A stretch of 17,770 bases of DNA. Origin: a bacterium. Lineage in GTDB: Bacteria; SZUA-79; Acidulodesulfobacterales; Acidulodesulfobacteraceae. A model generated the notes under the pieces. That model ran no database searches. It saw only the letters and a list, made by a program, of their open reading frames with translations, and had not been told where the DNA came from. Positions 6,146 to 13,951 of the stretch are shown piece after piece. Every line of letters starts with the position of its first letter. The first letter of the stretch is position 1. Both the position numbers and the translations under genes were made by a program. The stretch lies in the NCBI GenBank assembly GCA_021800745.1, contig JAJYYS010000014.1, positions 1-17,770 of the forward strand, written 5' to 3'.

Positions 6146-7012
6146 TTATTTAAAGACGTCAGGCGATACGGCGGTATTCTTATAATTTGCGGGCAATACC
6201 CTCGAACCCCTGTTTACTTTTATAACGGCTTCATCTTTGTATTCCAAGTTTATATAAGGCTTATACTTAATATGCAGCCTGTTGATCTCGTAAAACAGCT
6301 TCTTAAGCGTTTTAAGCTTGTTTCTATACATGTCCGTTCCGAACTTTATATACAATCCGCTGACGGTATAAAGCGCTATTCCGTTATCCTTCTCTATATG
6401 CACCTCGCTGATAAGGTTAGAAAGGACGGAAGATTTTGCAATTTTTAAAAAATATAACGCCTTCCTCAGTTTACTGAAATAACCGTCTGCGTTATCTTTA
6501 TTTAAACCGGTAATAACCGGGTAATTATAACCTCCACCGTAATCGGCCCTGCCTATTACATATCCGCTCCGGCTTATATAATACAGGTTATTTTTATAAG
6601 CTATCATCGCAAACGTCTTCCTTTTTTTTAAAACTATTACAATCTTGTCCGGATACTTCTTATAAACCGTAACGTCTTGAATCCATCTGTCCGATGCGAT
6701 TAATCTTGAAACCCTTTTTAAATTAACGTCTATCAAGTTTTCGTTTTTACTAAGCCGCGATTGTTTTATAATTTTAATTTTTTCCCTATAGGTTATGCCT
6801 TTTCCGGTTACGCTTATTTTTTTAAGAATAAATACCTTCTTTTTAAAAAACAAATAATTATACGCTTTATATCCGAAATAACCTGCGGCAGATATTAAAA
6901 TAATCGCCGCAAACGCATAAACAGAATTTAAAAAATACTTTTTAAAATTACCTCTATTTGTCCCGTTGATTTTCTTGATTTTTTTATTGTTTTTCTTTTT
7001 TGAGGACAGCAT
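6146..7012 (-). CDS. ftsQ: cell division protein FtsQ
   Basis: A 288-residue bitopic inner-membrane protein linking the cytoplasmic ring to septal peptidoglycan synthesis through FtsB and FtsL. It has a lysine-rich cytoplasmic N-terminus (1-26), one hydrophobic segment at about 29-50, and a periplasmic POTRA domain starting at the KKISVTG strand (about 64-132), followed by the FtsQ beta domain. IASDRWIQDVTVYKKYPDKI is the typical POTRA end. Sequence conservation in this family is low, so the call rests on architecture, size and position between ddl and ftsA. The ATG at 7010-7012 overlaps the 3' end of ddl by 29 bases and has no good ribosome site of its own, which suggests coupling. A slightly later start is possible, but no methionine is available before the membrane segment. 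Confidence 0.92.
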   Translation of the reverse strand: MLSSKKKNNKKIKKINGTNRGNFKKYFLNSVYAFAAIILISAAGYFGYKAYNYLFFKKKVFILKKISVTGKGITYREKIKIIKQSRLSKNENLIDVNLKRVSRLIASDRWIQDVTVYKKYPDKIVIVLKKRKTFAMIAYKNNLYYISRSGYVIGRADYGGGYNYPVITGLNKDNADGYFSKLRKALYFLKIAKSSVLSNLISEVHIEKDNGIALYTVSGLYIKFGTDMYRNKLKTLKKLFYEINRLHIKYKPYINLEYKDEAVIKVNRGSRVLPANYKNTAVSPDVFK

Positions 7013-7919
7013 CTTCTATTATATCTTCTACTAATTCGTTAAAACTTATCCCTTTATTTCCGGCAATCATAGGAACTAAACTTAGCTCCGTCAAACCCGG
7101 AAGCGTGTTAAGTTCAAGAATATACGCACCGCCCTCGCGGGAAAGTATAATGTCGGTTCTCGAAACTCCGCGGCATCCTATGATTTCATTTGCCCTGACG
7201 GCGGCCGATTCGCATTCCGCATATTCTTCTTTCGTCAGATCGGGATTAACCAAATATTCCGTCTTGCCTTTAGTGTATTTTGCGTCATAGGAATAGAAAA
7301 GATCATTAGGTTTGACCTCCACGCAGCCGAGCGGCTTCCCGAAAGCCGCCGCAAATTGTATTTCTCTTCCTTTTATATATTTTTCTATCAGTACTTCATC
7401 GTCATATTTAAAGGCATTGTTTAATGCATCCGCAAGTTCTTCTTCTTCGTTTACGATACCGCATCCGATACTCGAACCGGAAGCATTGGGCTTAATAAAA
7501 TAGGGCGGTTCGATATACATAAGTTTTTTTCTTATGGCGTCTTCTTTTTCTCCTATTTTAACCGTAATTCCCTGCGGCGTTTTTAATCCGTAATAATTAA
7601 ACAACGCTTTTGATTTTATTTTATCCATGGCAAGCGCGCTTGCCAAGACTCCGGAGCCGGTGTACGGAATACCGAATATATCGAGAGCGCCCTGCACTTT
7701 TCCGTCTTCTCCGTAAGTTCCGTGAAGGGCAATAAAACAAACGTCTATGTTTTTTAAATTTTCGGCAAAATTTTCGTCTAAATCGAAAGTTATGACGTTA
7801 TAGCCGCTTCCTTTAAGCGAACCTGCAACGGCATTTCCCGTTTTAACGGAAATCTCCCTCTCCGCAGACCTGCCTCCCGATAAAACTCCTATTCTCAAAT
7901 TTTTAATACTTTCCCGCAT
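6984..7919 (-). CDS. ddl: D-alanine--D-alanine ligase
   Basis: An ATP-grasp enzyme joining two D-alanines for MurF. The 311 residues carry GVLSGGRSAEREIS (Glu20 matches the Glu that binds the first D-Ala in E. coli DdlB), GTYGEDGKVQG, the lid and binding stretch FIKPNASGSSIG (Ser150), YDAKY (Tyr215) and ELNTLPGLT with Glu269 and Asn271 as Mg ligands. The Tyr in the YDAKY position and the Ser are those of D-Ala-D-Ala rather than D-Ala-D-Lac ligases, as I know the family. The ATG at 7917-7919 has no visible Shine-Dalgarno; it lies 22 bases after murB and gives a normal N-terminus. The end overlaps ftsQ by 29 bases. An 18-base palindrome lies over residues 92-98. Confidence 0.96.
   Translation of the reverse strand: MRESIKNLRIGVLSGGRSAEREISVKTGNAVAGSLKGSGYNVITFDLDENFAENLKNIDVCFIALHGTYGEDGKVQGALDIFGIPYTGSGVLASALAMDKIKSKALFNYYGLKTPQGITVKIGEKEDAIRKKLMYIEPPYFIKPNASGSSIGCGIVNEEEELADALNNAFKYDDEVLIEKYIKGREIQFAAAFGKPLGCVEVKPNDLFYSYDAKYTKGKTEYLVNPDLTKEEYAECESAAVRANEIIGCRGVSRTDIILSREGGAYILELNTLPGLTELSLVPMIAGNKGISFNELVEDIIEDAVLKKEKQ
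7628..7645. repeat. 18-base perfect palindrome inside ddl
   Basis: TGGCAAGCG followed directly by its reverse complement, encoding residues 92-98 (LASALAM) of Ddl. At this length a chance occurrence in the window has a probability of roughly one in ten. No function is known to me. Confidence 0.6.
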
Positions 7920-7941
7920 ATAAATTTAGTAATTCATTAAT

Positions 7942-8868
7942 TTAAATTATTTTTATTTCCGTATTTAGTTTTATACCCTTATGCGACAGCGCCTTTTCTT
8001 GAATATTTCTTATTAAAGACATAATATCGTCGGGCTTTGCGCCGCCTTTATTGACTATGAAGTTGGCGTGTTTTTCAGAAACTGAAGCGCCGCCCTTGGA
8101 AAAACCCTTAAATCCTATTTCTTCTATGACTTTTCCGGCAGAAACGCCCGACGGATTTTTAAAAATACAACCGAGAGAAAATTCGCCGAGAGGCTGCGAC
8201 GATTTTCTTTTTTTGAAAACTTCGATGTTTTCTTTTATTTTTGATTCCGATGACTTATAAAGCTTCAAGTACGCCTTGGTAATAAAATAATTGCCTTGAA
8301 TACCGTCAATGTCTAAACTGCGGTATGAAAATTTCAAATCGTTTTTTTTGATAATATATTTTATTCCTTCATCCGTAATAATTTCTATCGCATCGATAAT
8401 ATTTCCTATTACGCTTTCTTTTGAACCGGCGTTCATTCTAACCGCCCCGCCCAGAGTACCGGGTATTCCGTAAAAAAATTCGCATCCGCCTATGCTGTTT
8501 TTTATTGCATAGTTTAAAATCTTGGATGGGGACATACCCGCGCCGACATCCAAAACAGTTTCCAATTCGTTTTTTTTGATCTCCGACAAACTTGTATTAA
8601 ATCTTTTAAAAGAAATAACGGGCATGCAGATTCTGGCATCTTTAAAGAGGGTATTAGTCCCTCTGCCTATAATATAATAGCCGCATAAATTGACTTTAAG
8701 CAGGTTTACAACGGAAATCAGCTCCGCTTCGTTTTTCGGAAATATAATCAAATCGGTCAAACCCCCTATCTTAATGGAAGAATACGCCGACATGCTTTCA
8801 TTCTCCAGAAACTCTATCTTATGCTCTTTTAATCCGATTAATAAATCGGTGCGCCTTTTTTTATTCAT
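7942..8868 (-). CDS. murB: UDP-N-acetylenolpyruvoylglucosamine reductase MurB
   Basis: The FAD enzyme that reduces UDP-GlcNAc-enolpyruvate to UDP-MurNAc with NADPH in the cytoplasm. Of 308 residues, the FAD-binding part shows GRGTNTLF and GIPGTLGGAVRMNAG (about 134-148), Arg183 sits in FSYRSLD, and Glu304 near the end is the usual Glu that assists protonation. The proton donor position, Ser in E. coli (GSFFKNP), is Cys234 here, in LGCIFKNP. The short form suggests a type II MurB, lacking the loop that E. coli MurB has. The ATG at 8868 lies 4 bases after the murC stop with no clear ribosome site, so translation is probably coupled. Upstream is murC and downstream ddl, the classical order. Confidence 0.96.
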   Translation of the reverse strand: MNKKRRTDLLIGLKEHKIEFLENESMSAYSSIKIGGLTDLIIFPKNEAELISVVNLLKVNLCGYYIIGRGTNTLFKDARICMPVISFKRFNTSLSEIKKNELETVLDVGAGMSPSKILNYAIKNSIGGCEFFYGIPGTLGGAVRMNAGSKESVIGNIIDAIEIITDEGIKYIIKKNDLKFSYRSLDIDGIQGNYFITKAYLKLYKSSESKIKENIEVFKKRKSSQPLGEFSLGCIFKNPSGVSAGKVIEEIGFKGFSKGGASVSEKHANFIVNKGGAKPDDIMSLIRNIQEKALSHKGIKLNTEIKII

Positions 8869-8872
8869 GATT

Positions 8873-10297
8873 TTAAGAATTAATTTGAGCGGCTAATATT
8901 CTCTTGCCGTATGCATCGGATGTTTTTCTGCCGGCGGTTCTGCTGTGGACGAAATCGTCGCAGCTCTTGGTTATATCGCCCGCTCCGAGAAATATTACCA
9001 TTTCCCCGCCTCTCAGCATATTTTTCAAATTAGATTTTATATCGTTCCTGTTCGGAACGTAAAAAACGTTCTTATAGCCTTCGCCCCTCATCTTTTCCGA
9101 TAAAGCCATAGACGACGCTCCTTCTATTTCGATTTCCCCCGCGGAATAAACATCCGTTATTATAACGAAATCGGCAAGTTTAAGAGAATTTACGAAATCA
9201 TCCATTAAATCTTTCATTCTTGAATATCTGTGTGGTTGAAAAACGGCGATTATCTGCCTGTTCCAGTTTTTGGCGGCTTTAAGGGTAGCCGCTATTTCGA
9301 CCGGATGATGCGCATAATCGTCCACCACTATGAGCCTGTCGTTAGATTTTTTAATCTGGAATCTTCTTTCTACGCCGTGAAAGTCTTTAAGGGCTTTTTG
9401 AATAAATTCCGTTTTTATCCCCAACTCTTTAGCGGTAACGATAGCAGAAAGAGCATTCAGGACATTGTGCATCCCCGGAACCGATAAATTGAATTTTCCT
9501 ATTAATTTTTCGCCGGCATATGCGTCAAATATAGAAGAATTTTTTTCTAACGCTATATTTAAGGCATAATAATCTGCCTTTTGTTCTATGCCGTAGGTAA
9601 AATATTTTTTGTTTATTTCCGGAAAAAGAGAGCTTAATATAGGATTGTCCGCGCATAAAACCGCAAAGCCGAAAAAAGGAATATTATTTATAAAATCTAT
9701 AAACGATTTTTTTAAATTTTCTATGTTTCCGTAATAACACAAATGCTCGTAATCGACATTCGTAACGACGCAATAATCCGGCTTAAGCTTTAAAAAAGAG
9801 CCGTCGCTTTCATCCGCCTCTACGACCATATAATCCCCCTTGCCGACCTTTGAATGCATGCCTAATCCGAAAACCTTTCCGCCTACGACAAAAGTAGGGT
9901 CAACCCCGGCTTCTCCAAGTATGGAAGATATCATGGACGTAGTGGTCGTCTTGCCGTGGGAACCGGCAATAGCAATGCCTTTTTTTAAGGAAAGCAGTTC
10001 GGAAAGCATCTCTGCGCGCCTTAGTACCGTAAGTTTTTTGCTTCGAGCTTCCATAAGCTCCGAATTATCTTCCCTAATCGCCGTAGAATAAACTACGACC
10101 TCCGCCTCTTTAATATTTTCGGAACTGTGTCCGATGAAAACCCTGCCGCCGATAGATTCGATTTTTTCTATTGTCTGACTGTATTCTATATCTGAACCGG
10201 TCACGGAATAGCCGGAATTAATGAGAACCTCCGCTATGCCGCTCATGCCTGAACCTCCGATGCCGATAAGATGAATCTTTTTGACGCCGATTTTCAT
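8873..10297 (-). CDS. murC: UDP-N-acetylmuramate--L-alanine ligase MurC
   Basis: Adds L-Ala to UDP-MurNAc, the first Mur ligase step. The 474 residues show GIGGSGMSG (12-20, UDP-binding domain), the ATP loop AGSHGKTTT (111-119), EADESD (160-165), FHGVERRFQ, DDYAHHP (326-332) and QPHRYSR (354-360), all typical of MurC. The last 20 or so residues are more basic than usual but complete. AAAGGAG at 10305-10311 lies 7 bases before the ATG and inside the murG reading frame. The ATG (10295-10297) shares its A with the murG TAA, a TAATG junction that favours coupled translation. Confidence 0.97.
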   Translation of the reverse strand: MKIGVKKIHLIGIGGSGMSGIAEVLINSGYSVTGSDIEYSQTIEKIESIGGRVFIGHSSENIKEAEVVVYSTAIREDNSELMEARSKKLTVLRRAEMLSELLSLKKGIAIAGSHGKTTTTSMISSILGEAGVDPTFVVGGKVFGLGMHSKVGKGDYMVVEADESDGSFLKLKPDYCVVTNVDYEHLCYYGNIENLKKSFIDFINNIPFFGFAVLCADNPILSSLFPEINKKYFTYGIEQKADYYALNIALEKNSSIFDAYAGEKLIGKFNLSVPGMHNVLNALSAIVTAKELGIKTEFIQKALKDFHGVERRFQIKKSNDRLIVVDDYAHHPVEIAATLKAAKNWNRQIIAVFQPHRYSRMKDLMDDFVNSLKLADFVIITDVYSAGEIEIEGASSMALSEKMRGEGYKNVFYVPNRNDIKSNLKNMLRGGEMVIFLGAGDITKSCDDFVHSRTAGRKTSDAYGKRILAAQINS

Positions 10298-11418
10298 TAT
10301 TGCGCTCCTTTACCTTTTTTTATGTTATTATTTAATATTATGTCTGCTATTTCTGAAGCAGAATCTTTAACGGCAAACATTTTTAAATTTTCATACATAT
10401 ATTTCAACAAATCTCTATTATAAAATATTTTACAAATTGTTTGTAATAATTCTTTCGAAAGATTTTCGTTATCCTTGAGCATATTAAAACATCCTTTGCT
10501 TGAAAACACTGAAGCGTTTTTTTCCTGATGATTTTTTGCCGCAAAAGGGTACGGCACCAAAATAGCAGGCTTACGCAATAAAATCAGTTCCGATAATGTC
10601 CCTGCTCCTGCCCTGCATATAACAACGTCGCTTGATAAATAATAATGTTCTATAATATCGGTAAATGAAAAAACTTCGTATTTGCTTATTTTGGCGCTCT
10701 TATAAAAATTTTCTACTTTTTCTAAATCTCGTTCTCCTGTTTGATGATATACGGTTATATTGCCCGATATTTCTTCGTCAAGCCGGGACAGCATATTCAT
10801 AACGGCGTTATTAAGAGATGAGGCGCCCTGAGAACCTCCGAAAACAAATATGCTTAAATTTTTTTTATTTGTAAATTCATTTTTTTTGGTTGATTCCAAT
10901 ACTGCCAATTTAAATATTTTTTCTCTGACGGGATTTCCTGTTGCTATAACTCGGGAAGACCGCAAATATTTTTTTGTTTCTTCAAAAGAGGCAAAAACGG
11001 TTATTCCTAAAAACGCCAGTATTTTATTGGAAAGTCCGGGCATCACATTCTGCTCCATAACTCCACATTCTATCTTTCTTAATCTTGCCATGATAAGCGG
11101 AACGAGAGAGATATATCCTCCCAATCCAAGAACATAATCCGGTTTTATATTGCGGTAAATAGAATTTACCTTTTTTGCCGCGTTAAACAATCCTATTAAA
11201 GAATTTAGTTTATTCATAAAACTTTTTCCGGAAAATCCCTTAACGTTTATTGTAAATAATTCAAAACCGTATTCGTCTTTAATCTTATTTTCTATGCCTC
11301 TTTCCGTACCTATGAAATAAACTTTTATCCCGCCGCCTAAACTTTTTAATTTTTCATAAACCGCAATGCCCGGAAACAAATGTCCGCCGGTTCCGCCGCC
11401 TGCAATTATAATATTCAT
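10297..11418 (-). CDS. murG: UDP-GlcNAc--lipid I N-acetylglucosaminyltransferase MurG
   Basis: Transfers GlcNAc from UDP-GlcNAc to lipid I on the cytoplasmic face of the membrane, giving lipid II. A GT-B glycosyltransferase of 373 residues with the G-loops GGGTGGH (7-13) and GGSQGAS (194-200), the donor-site stretch CRAGAGTLSE (268-277) and PFAAKNHQEKN (291-301), all standard for MurG. The MEQNVMPGLSNK stretch (121-132) is also conserved. The ATG at 11416-11418 forms a TAATG junction with the ftsW stop. AGGGG occurs about 12 bases upstream, a weakly placed ribosome site. The stop forms a second TAATG junction with murC. Confidence 0.97.
   Translation of the reverse strand: MNIIIAGGGTGGHLFPGIAVYEKLKSLGGGIKVYFIGTERGIENKIKDEYGFELFTINVKGFSGKSFMNKLNSLIGLFNAAKKVNSIYRNIKPDYVLGLGGYISLVPLIMARLRKIECGVMEQNVMPGLSNKILAFLGITVFASFEETKKYLRSSRVIATGNPVREKIFKLAVLESTKKNEFTNKKNLSIFVFGGSQGASSLNNAVMNMLSRLDEEISGNITVYHQTGERDLEKVENFYKSAKISKYEVFSFTDIIEHYYLSSDVVICRAGAGTLSELILLRKPAILVPYPFAAKNHQEKNASVFSSKGCFNMLKDNENLSKELLQTICKIFYNRDLLKYMYENLKMFAVKDSASEIADIILNNNIKKGKGAQ
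10305..10311 (-). promoter_or_regulatory. ribosome binding site of murC inside murG
   Basis: AAAGGAG on the minus strand, 7 bases before the murC ATG and within the last codons of murG. Confidence 0.7.
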
Positions 11419-12548
11419 TAAATATTTTTCCCCTTAAGGCTTTGAGAAGATATATTAAGCAAAATCCCTATGCCGATACATGAAGCAAGCAAAGAACTGC
11501 CGCCATAGCTTATGAAAGGCAAAGCAAGCCCTTTTGTAGGCAGTAAATCCATAACCACTCCGATATTTATAAAAGCGCTTAACGTGATAAGACAGGTAAT
11601 TCCGTACGCGAGATACGTTCCGAAAAGATCAGGCGCATGTATCGCAATTTTTAATCCCCTGTATGCCAATATCAGATAAAGAAGTATAAATATAAGTACG
11701 CCTATGAATCCAAGCTCCTCGCCTACAGAGGAAAATATAAAATCCGAATATGGGGTAGGAAGAAAAAACAATTTCTCCTTTCCGTTGCCCGGACCCACTC
11801 CGAAAAAACCGCCCCTTGCGAATGCATACAAAGACTGTATTATTTGAAAACCTATGCCGGACTTATCGTGAAAAGGGTGAAGAAACGCAAGTATCCTGTC
11901 TCTTCTGTACGCCACCGTAAAAATAAGAAAATATGACGCAACGCTTCCTAAGAATGCCGCGGCAATAAGATAAATAAGAGACACTCCTCCGGCAAACAAC
12001 ATTATGAATGTCGTAATAAATAAAATGGAACTCGCCCCGAAATCAGGCTCTTTCAAAAGTAAAATATCTAAAAATCCCATAAATATAAAAGGGCTGATGA
12101 ACATCAGGGAATAACGGTTATTATCTAATATATCCTTCCTTTTCTCTAAAAAATTAGCCAGATATACTATAAAAAAAACTTTTAAAAATTCGGATGGCTG
12201 TATGCTGAAAATCTTGAAATTGACCCACCTTCTCGAGCCGCCGGCATCGATGCCTATATGAGGAATAAATACCATAACCATTAAAACTACTATTCCTAAT
12301 AAAATAATCTTATAGAACGATTTTAAAATATGGTAATCGTTATGCATTAAATACCATATAAAAACCCCCGATACAGCAACGTAAATACCCTGCCTTATAA
12401 TAAAATGATAGCTTACGCCGTATTGGACGATAGAAATCATCGCGCTTGTCGAATAGACCATAACGAGTCCAAGAGCTATAAGCAATATAGCGGTTAAAAA
12501 TAAAGTTATGTCGTATTTTCTTATAAAAATCTTTCCGTAGTTAATCAT
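11418..12548 (-). CDS. ftsW: septal peptidoglycan glycosyltransferase FtsW
   Basis: A SEDS-family polytopic membrane protein that polymerises lipid II at the septum together with FtsI (PBP3). The 376 residues form about ten hydrophobic segments. Family motifs seen are RRWVNFKIFSIQPSEFLK (106-123), PDFGAS (168-173), ARGGFFGVGPGNGKEK and PTPYSDFIFSSVGEELGF, in which Asp269 matches the essential SEDS aspartate. Position between murD and murG supports FtsW rather than RodA. The ATG overlaps the murD TGA by 4 bases (ATGA). GTGGAT just upstream is a weak ribosome site, so coupling with murD is likely. Confidence 0.95.
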   Translation of the reverse strand: MINYGKIFIRKYDITLFLTAILLIALGLVMVYSTSAMISIVQYGVSYHFIIRQGIYVAVSGVFIWYLMHNDYHILKSFYKIILLGIVVLMVMVFIPHIGIDAGGSRRWVNFKIFSIQPSEFLKVFFIVYLANFLEKRKDILDNNRYSLMFISPFIFMGFLDILLLKEPDFGASSILFITTFIMLFAGGVSLIYLIAAAFLGSVASYFLIFTVAYRRDRILAFLHPFHDKSGIGFQIIQSLYAFARGGFFGVGPGNGKEKLFFLPTPYSDFIFSSVGEELGFIGVLIFILLYLILAYRGLKIAIHAPDLFGTYLAYGITCLITLSAFINIGVVMDLLPTKGLALPFISYGGSSLLASCIGIGILLNISSQSLKGKNI

Positions 12549-13951
12549 ATTTTATCCACAAAATTATCTTTCAATTTCCGGTAGCATTTTTTAAATACGT
12601 CTCCTCTTTCATTATAATCCCTGAACATATCGAAACTGGAAGAAGCGGGAGAAAGAAGAACCGTATCTGCGGCGCCCTCTTTCGAATTATTCTTTAAAAA
12701 GTCAACCGACTTCTTAACTGCATCCTCCATATCGTCCGCCGTGAGCAACTCTATATGCCCCCGTAAAACATCACGCAGAATATCTTTTGTTTCGCCCATC
12801 AAAACGCATGCCTTTACGCTGTTTTTTATCGGCTGAATCATACACTCGTAATTAAACCCCTTATCTTTACCCCCCAGTATAAGAACTATATTCCTGTTTT
12901 TCCCGCCGTTCCCGCCGAATGATTCAAGTGCGCTTATTACCGCGGCCGGATTAGTGGCCTTTGAATCGTCGTAAAATTCCATATTTCCGATATTTCCTAT
13001 ATATTCGACTCTGTGCTTCAAAAGCTTATATTCCTCAAACGCCGATACTATAATATCGGGAGAAATTCCGTATAACATTAAAGAGCACGCCGCCGCCATC
13101 ATATCGCCGATAACGAATTTTCTTTTATCCTTTACGTTTTCCAGAGATATGGAAGCGTTAAAACCGCAAATATCCTTAAGCCTTAAATTAATGACGTCGT
13201 CTTTATAGTAAACGTCGCATTTATTTTCGTCAAATCCGTACAAAACCGCATTTGAACCTATAACGCCCTTTAAAATAGACGAATTGTAATCGTCGTAATT
13301 CAATACAGCGATATCGCTGTATTGAAGGTTTTTAAACAATTTATATTTCGTAAGTCTGTACTCGTCAAAGTTTTCGTATCTGTCTAAATGGTCATCCTCG
13401 ACATTGAGCAGAACCGCGATATCAGGTTTAAAATCATAAATCCACTCAAGTTGAAAACTGGATATTTCCAAAATAAAATCCTTATAATCCTTTATGCCGG
13501 AAATAAAAGGGACTCCGAGATTGCCTCCCACGAACGTTTTACCGCTTAAACCCGCTTTATCCACCGCGCTTTTGCAAAGAGTCGCCGTAGTGGTTTTTCC
13601 GTTTGTTCCGGTAACCGCAATAATTTTTGAACTATTTTTTAATTCCTTATAGGCAAATTCTATCTCGCTGTAAACTGGAATATTATGCTTTTTCAGCCTC
13701 AAAATAATTTTATGGTTCCTTTCTATTCCGGGACTTACTATACACTGATCAATACTTTCAAAATATTTGCCGAATAAAATTTCCTCGTTTGTTTTATTAA
13801 AAAACAAAGCGCTTTCGCTTGACGATCCAACGCCTTCGGCGATATCGTCGTATATTAGAACCGGCTCATTCTTGCGGCAATCATTTGCGCCAGAGATATA
13901 ATCGTAAAGCGCCTTGCCTGTTTTCCCGTAACCCAGAATTAGAACGCTCAT
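12545..13951 (-). CDS. murD: UDP-N-acetylmuramoylalanine--D-glutamate ligase MurD
   Basis: Adds D-Glu to UDP-MurNAc-L-Ala. The 468 residues show an N-terminal Rossmann stretch VLILGYGKTGKAL, SPGI near residue 73, the ATP loop GTNGKTTT (about 115-122), NVEDDHLDRY, DDSKATNPAA, GGKDKGF and LLSPASSSFDMF, all characteristic of MurD. I start at the ATG at 13949-13951: it opens the conserved Rossmann strand, has GAGG 8 bases upstream, and shares its A with the mraY TAA. A longer reading to 14014 would overlap mraY by 64 bases and adds acidic residues foreign to the family. A 28-base perfect palindrome spans the codons for residues 209-218. Confidence 0.96.
   Translation of the reverse strand: MSVLILGYGKTGKALYDYISGANDCRKNEPVLIYDDIAEGVGSSSESALFFNKTNEEILFGKYFESIDQCIVSPGIERNHKIILRLKKHNIPVYSEIEFAYKELKNSSKIIAVTGTNGKTTTATLCKSAVDKAGLSGKTFVGGNLGVPFISGIKDYKDFILEISSFQLEWIYDFKPDIAVLLNVEDDHLDRYENFDEYRLTKYKLFKNLQYSDIAVLNYDDYNSSILKGVIGSNAVLYGFDENKCDVYYKDDVINLRLKDICGFNASISLENVKDKRKFVIGDMMAAACSLMLYGISPDIIVSAFEEYKLLKHRVEYIGNIGNMEFYDDSKATNPAAVISALESFGGNGGKNRNIVLILGGKDKGFNYECMIQPIKNSVKACVLMGETKDILRDVLRGHIELLTADDMEDAVKKSVDFLKNNSKEGAADTVLLSPASSSFDMFRDYNERGDVFKKCYRKLKDNFVDKI
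13299..13326. repeat. 28-base perfect palindrome inside murD
   Basis: The half-site TTCAATACAGCGAT is followed immediately by its exact reverse complement; position 13298 and 13327 no longer pair. The centre is GATATC. It encodes LQYSDIAVLN of MurD. In RNA it could fold into a stem of about 12 pairs with a 4-base loop; there is no U-tract after it, so it does not look like a terminator. As DNA it could be a dimer-binding site. It may also be a chance product of replication slippage. Confidence 0.9.

Noticed and set aside
7926..7937. three-codon mini-ORF (ATG to TAA, minus strand) between murB and ddl
   Set aside because: Too short to carry evidence, without a ribosome site, in an AT-rich gap where ATG and TAA arise by chance.
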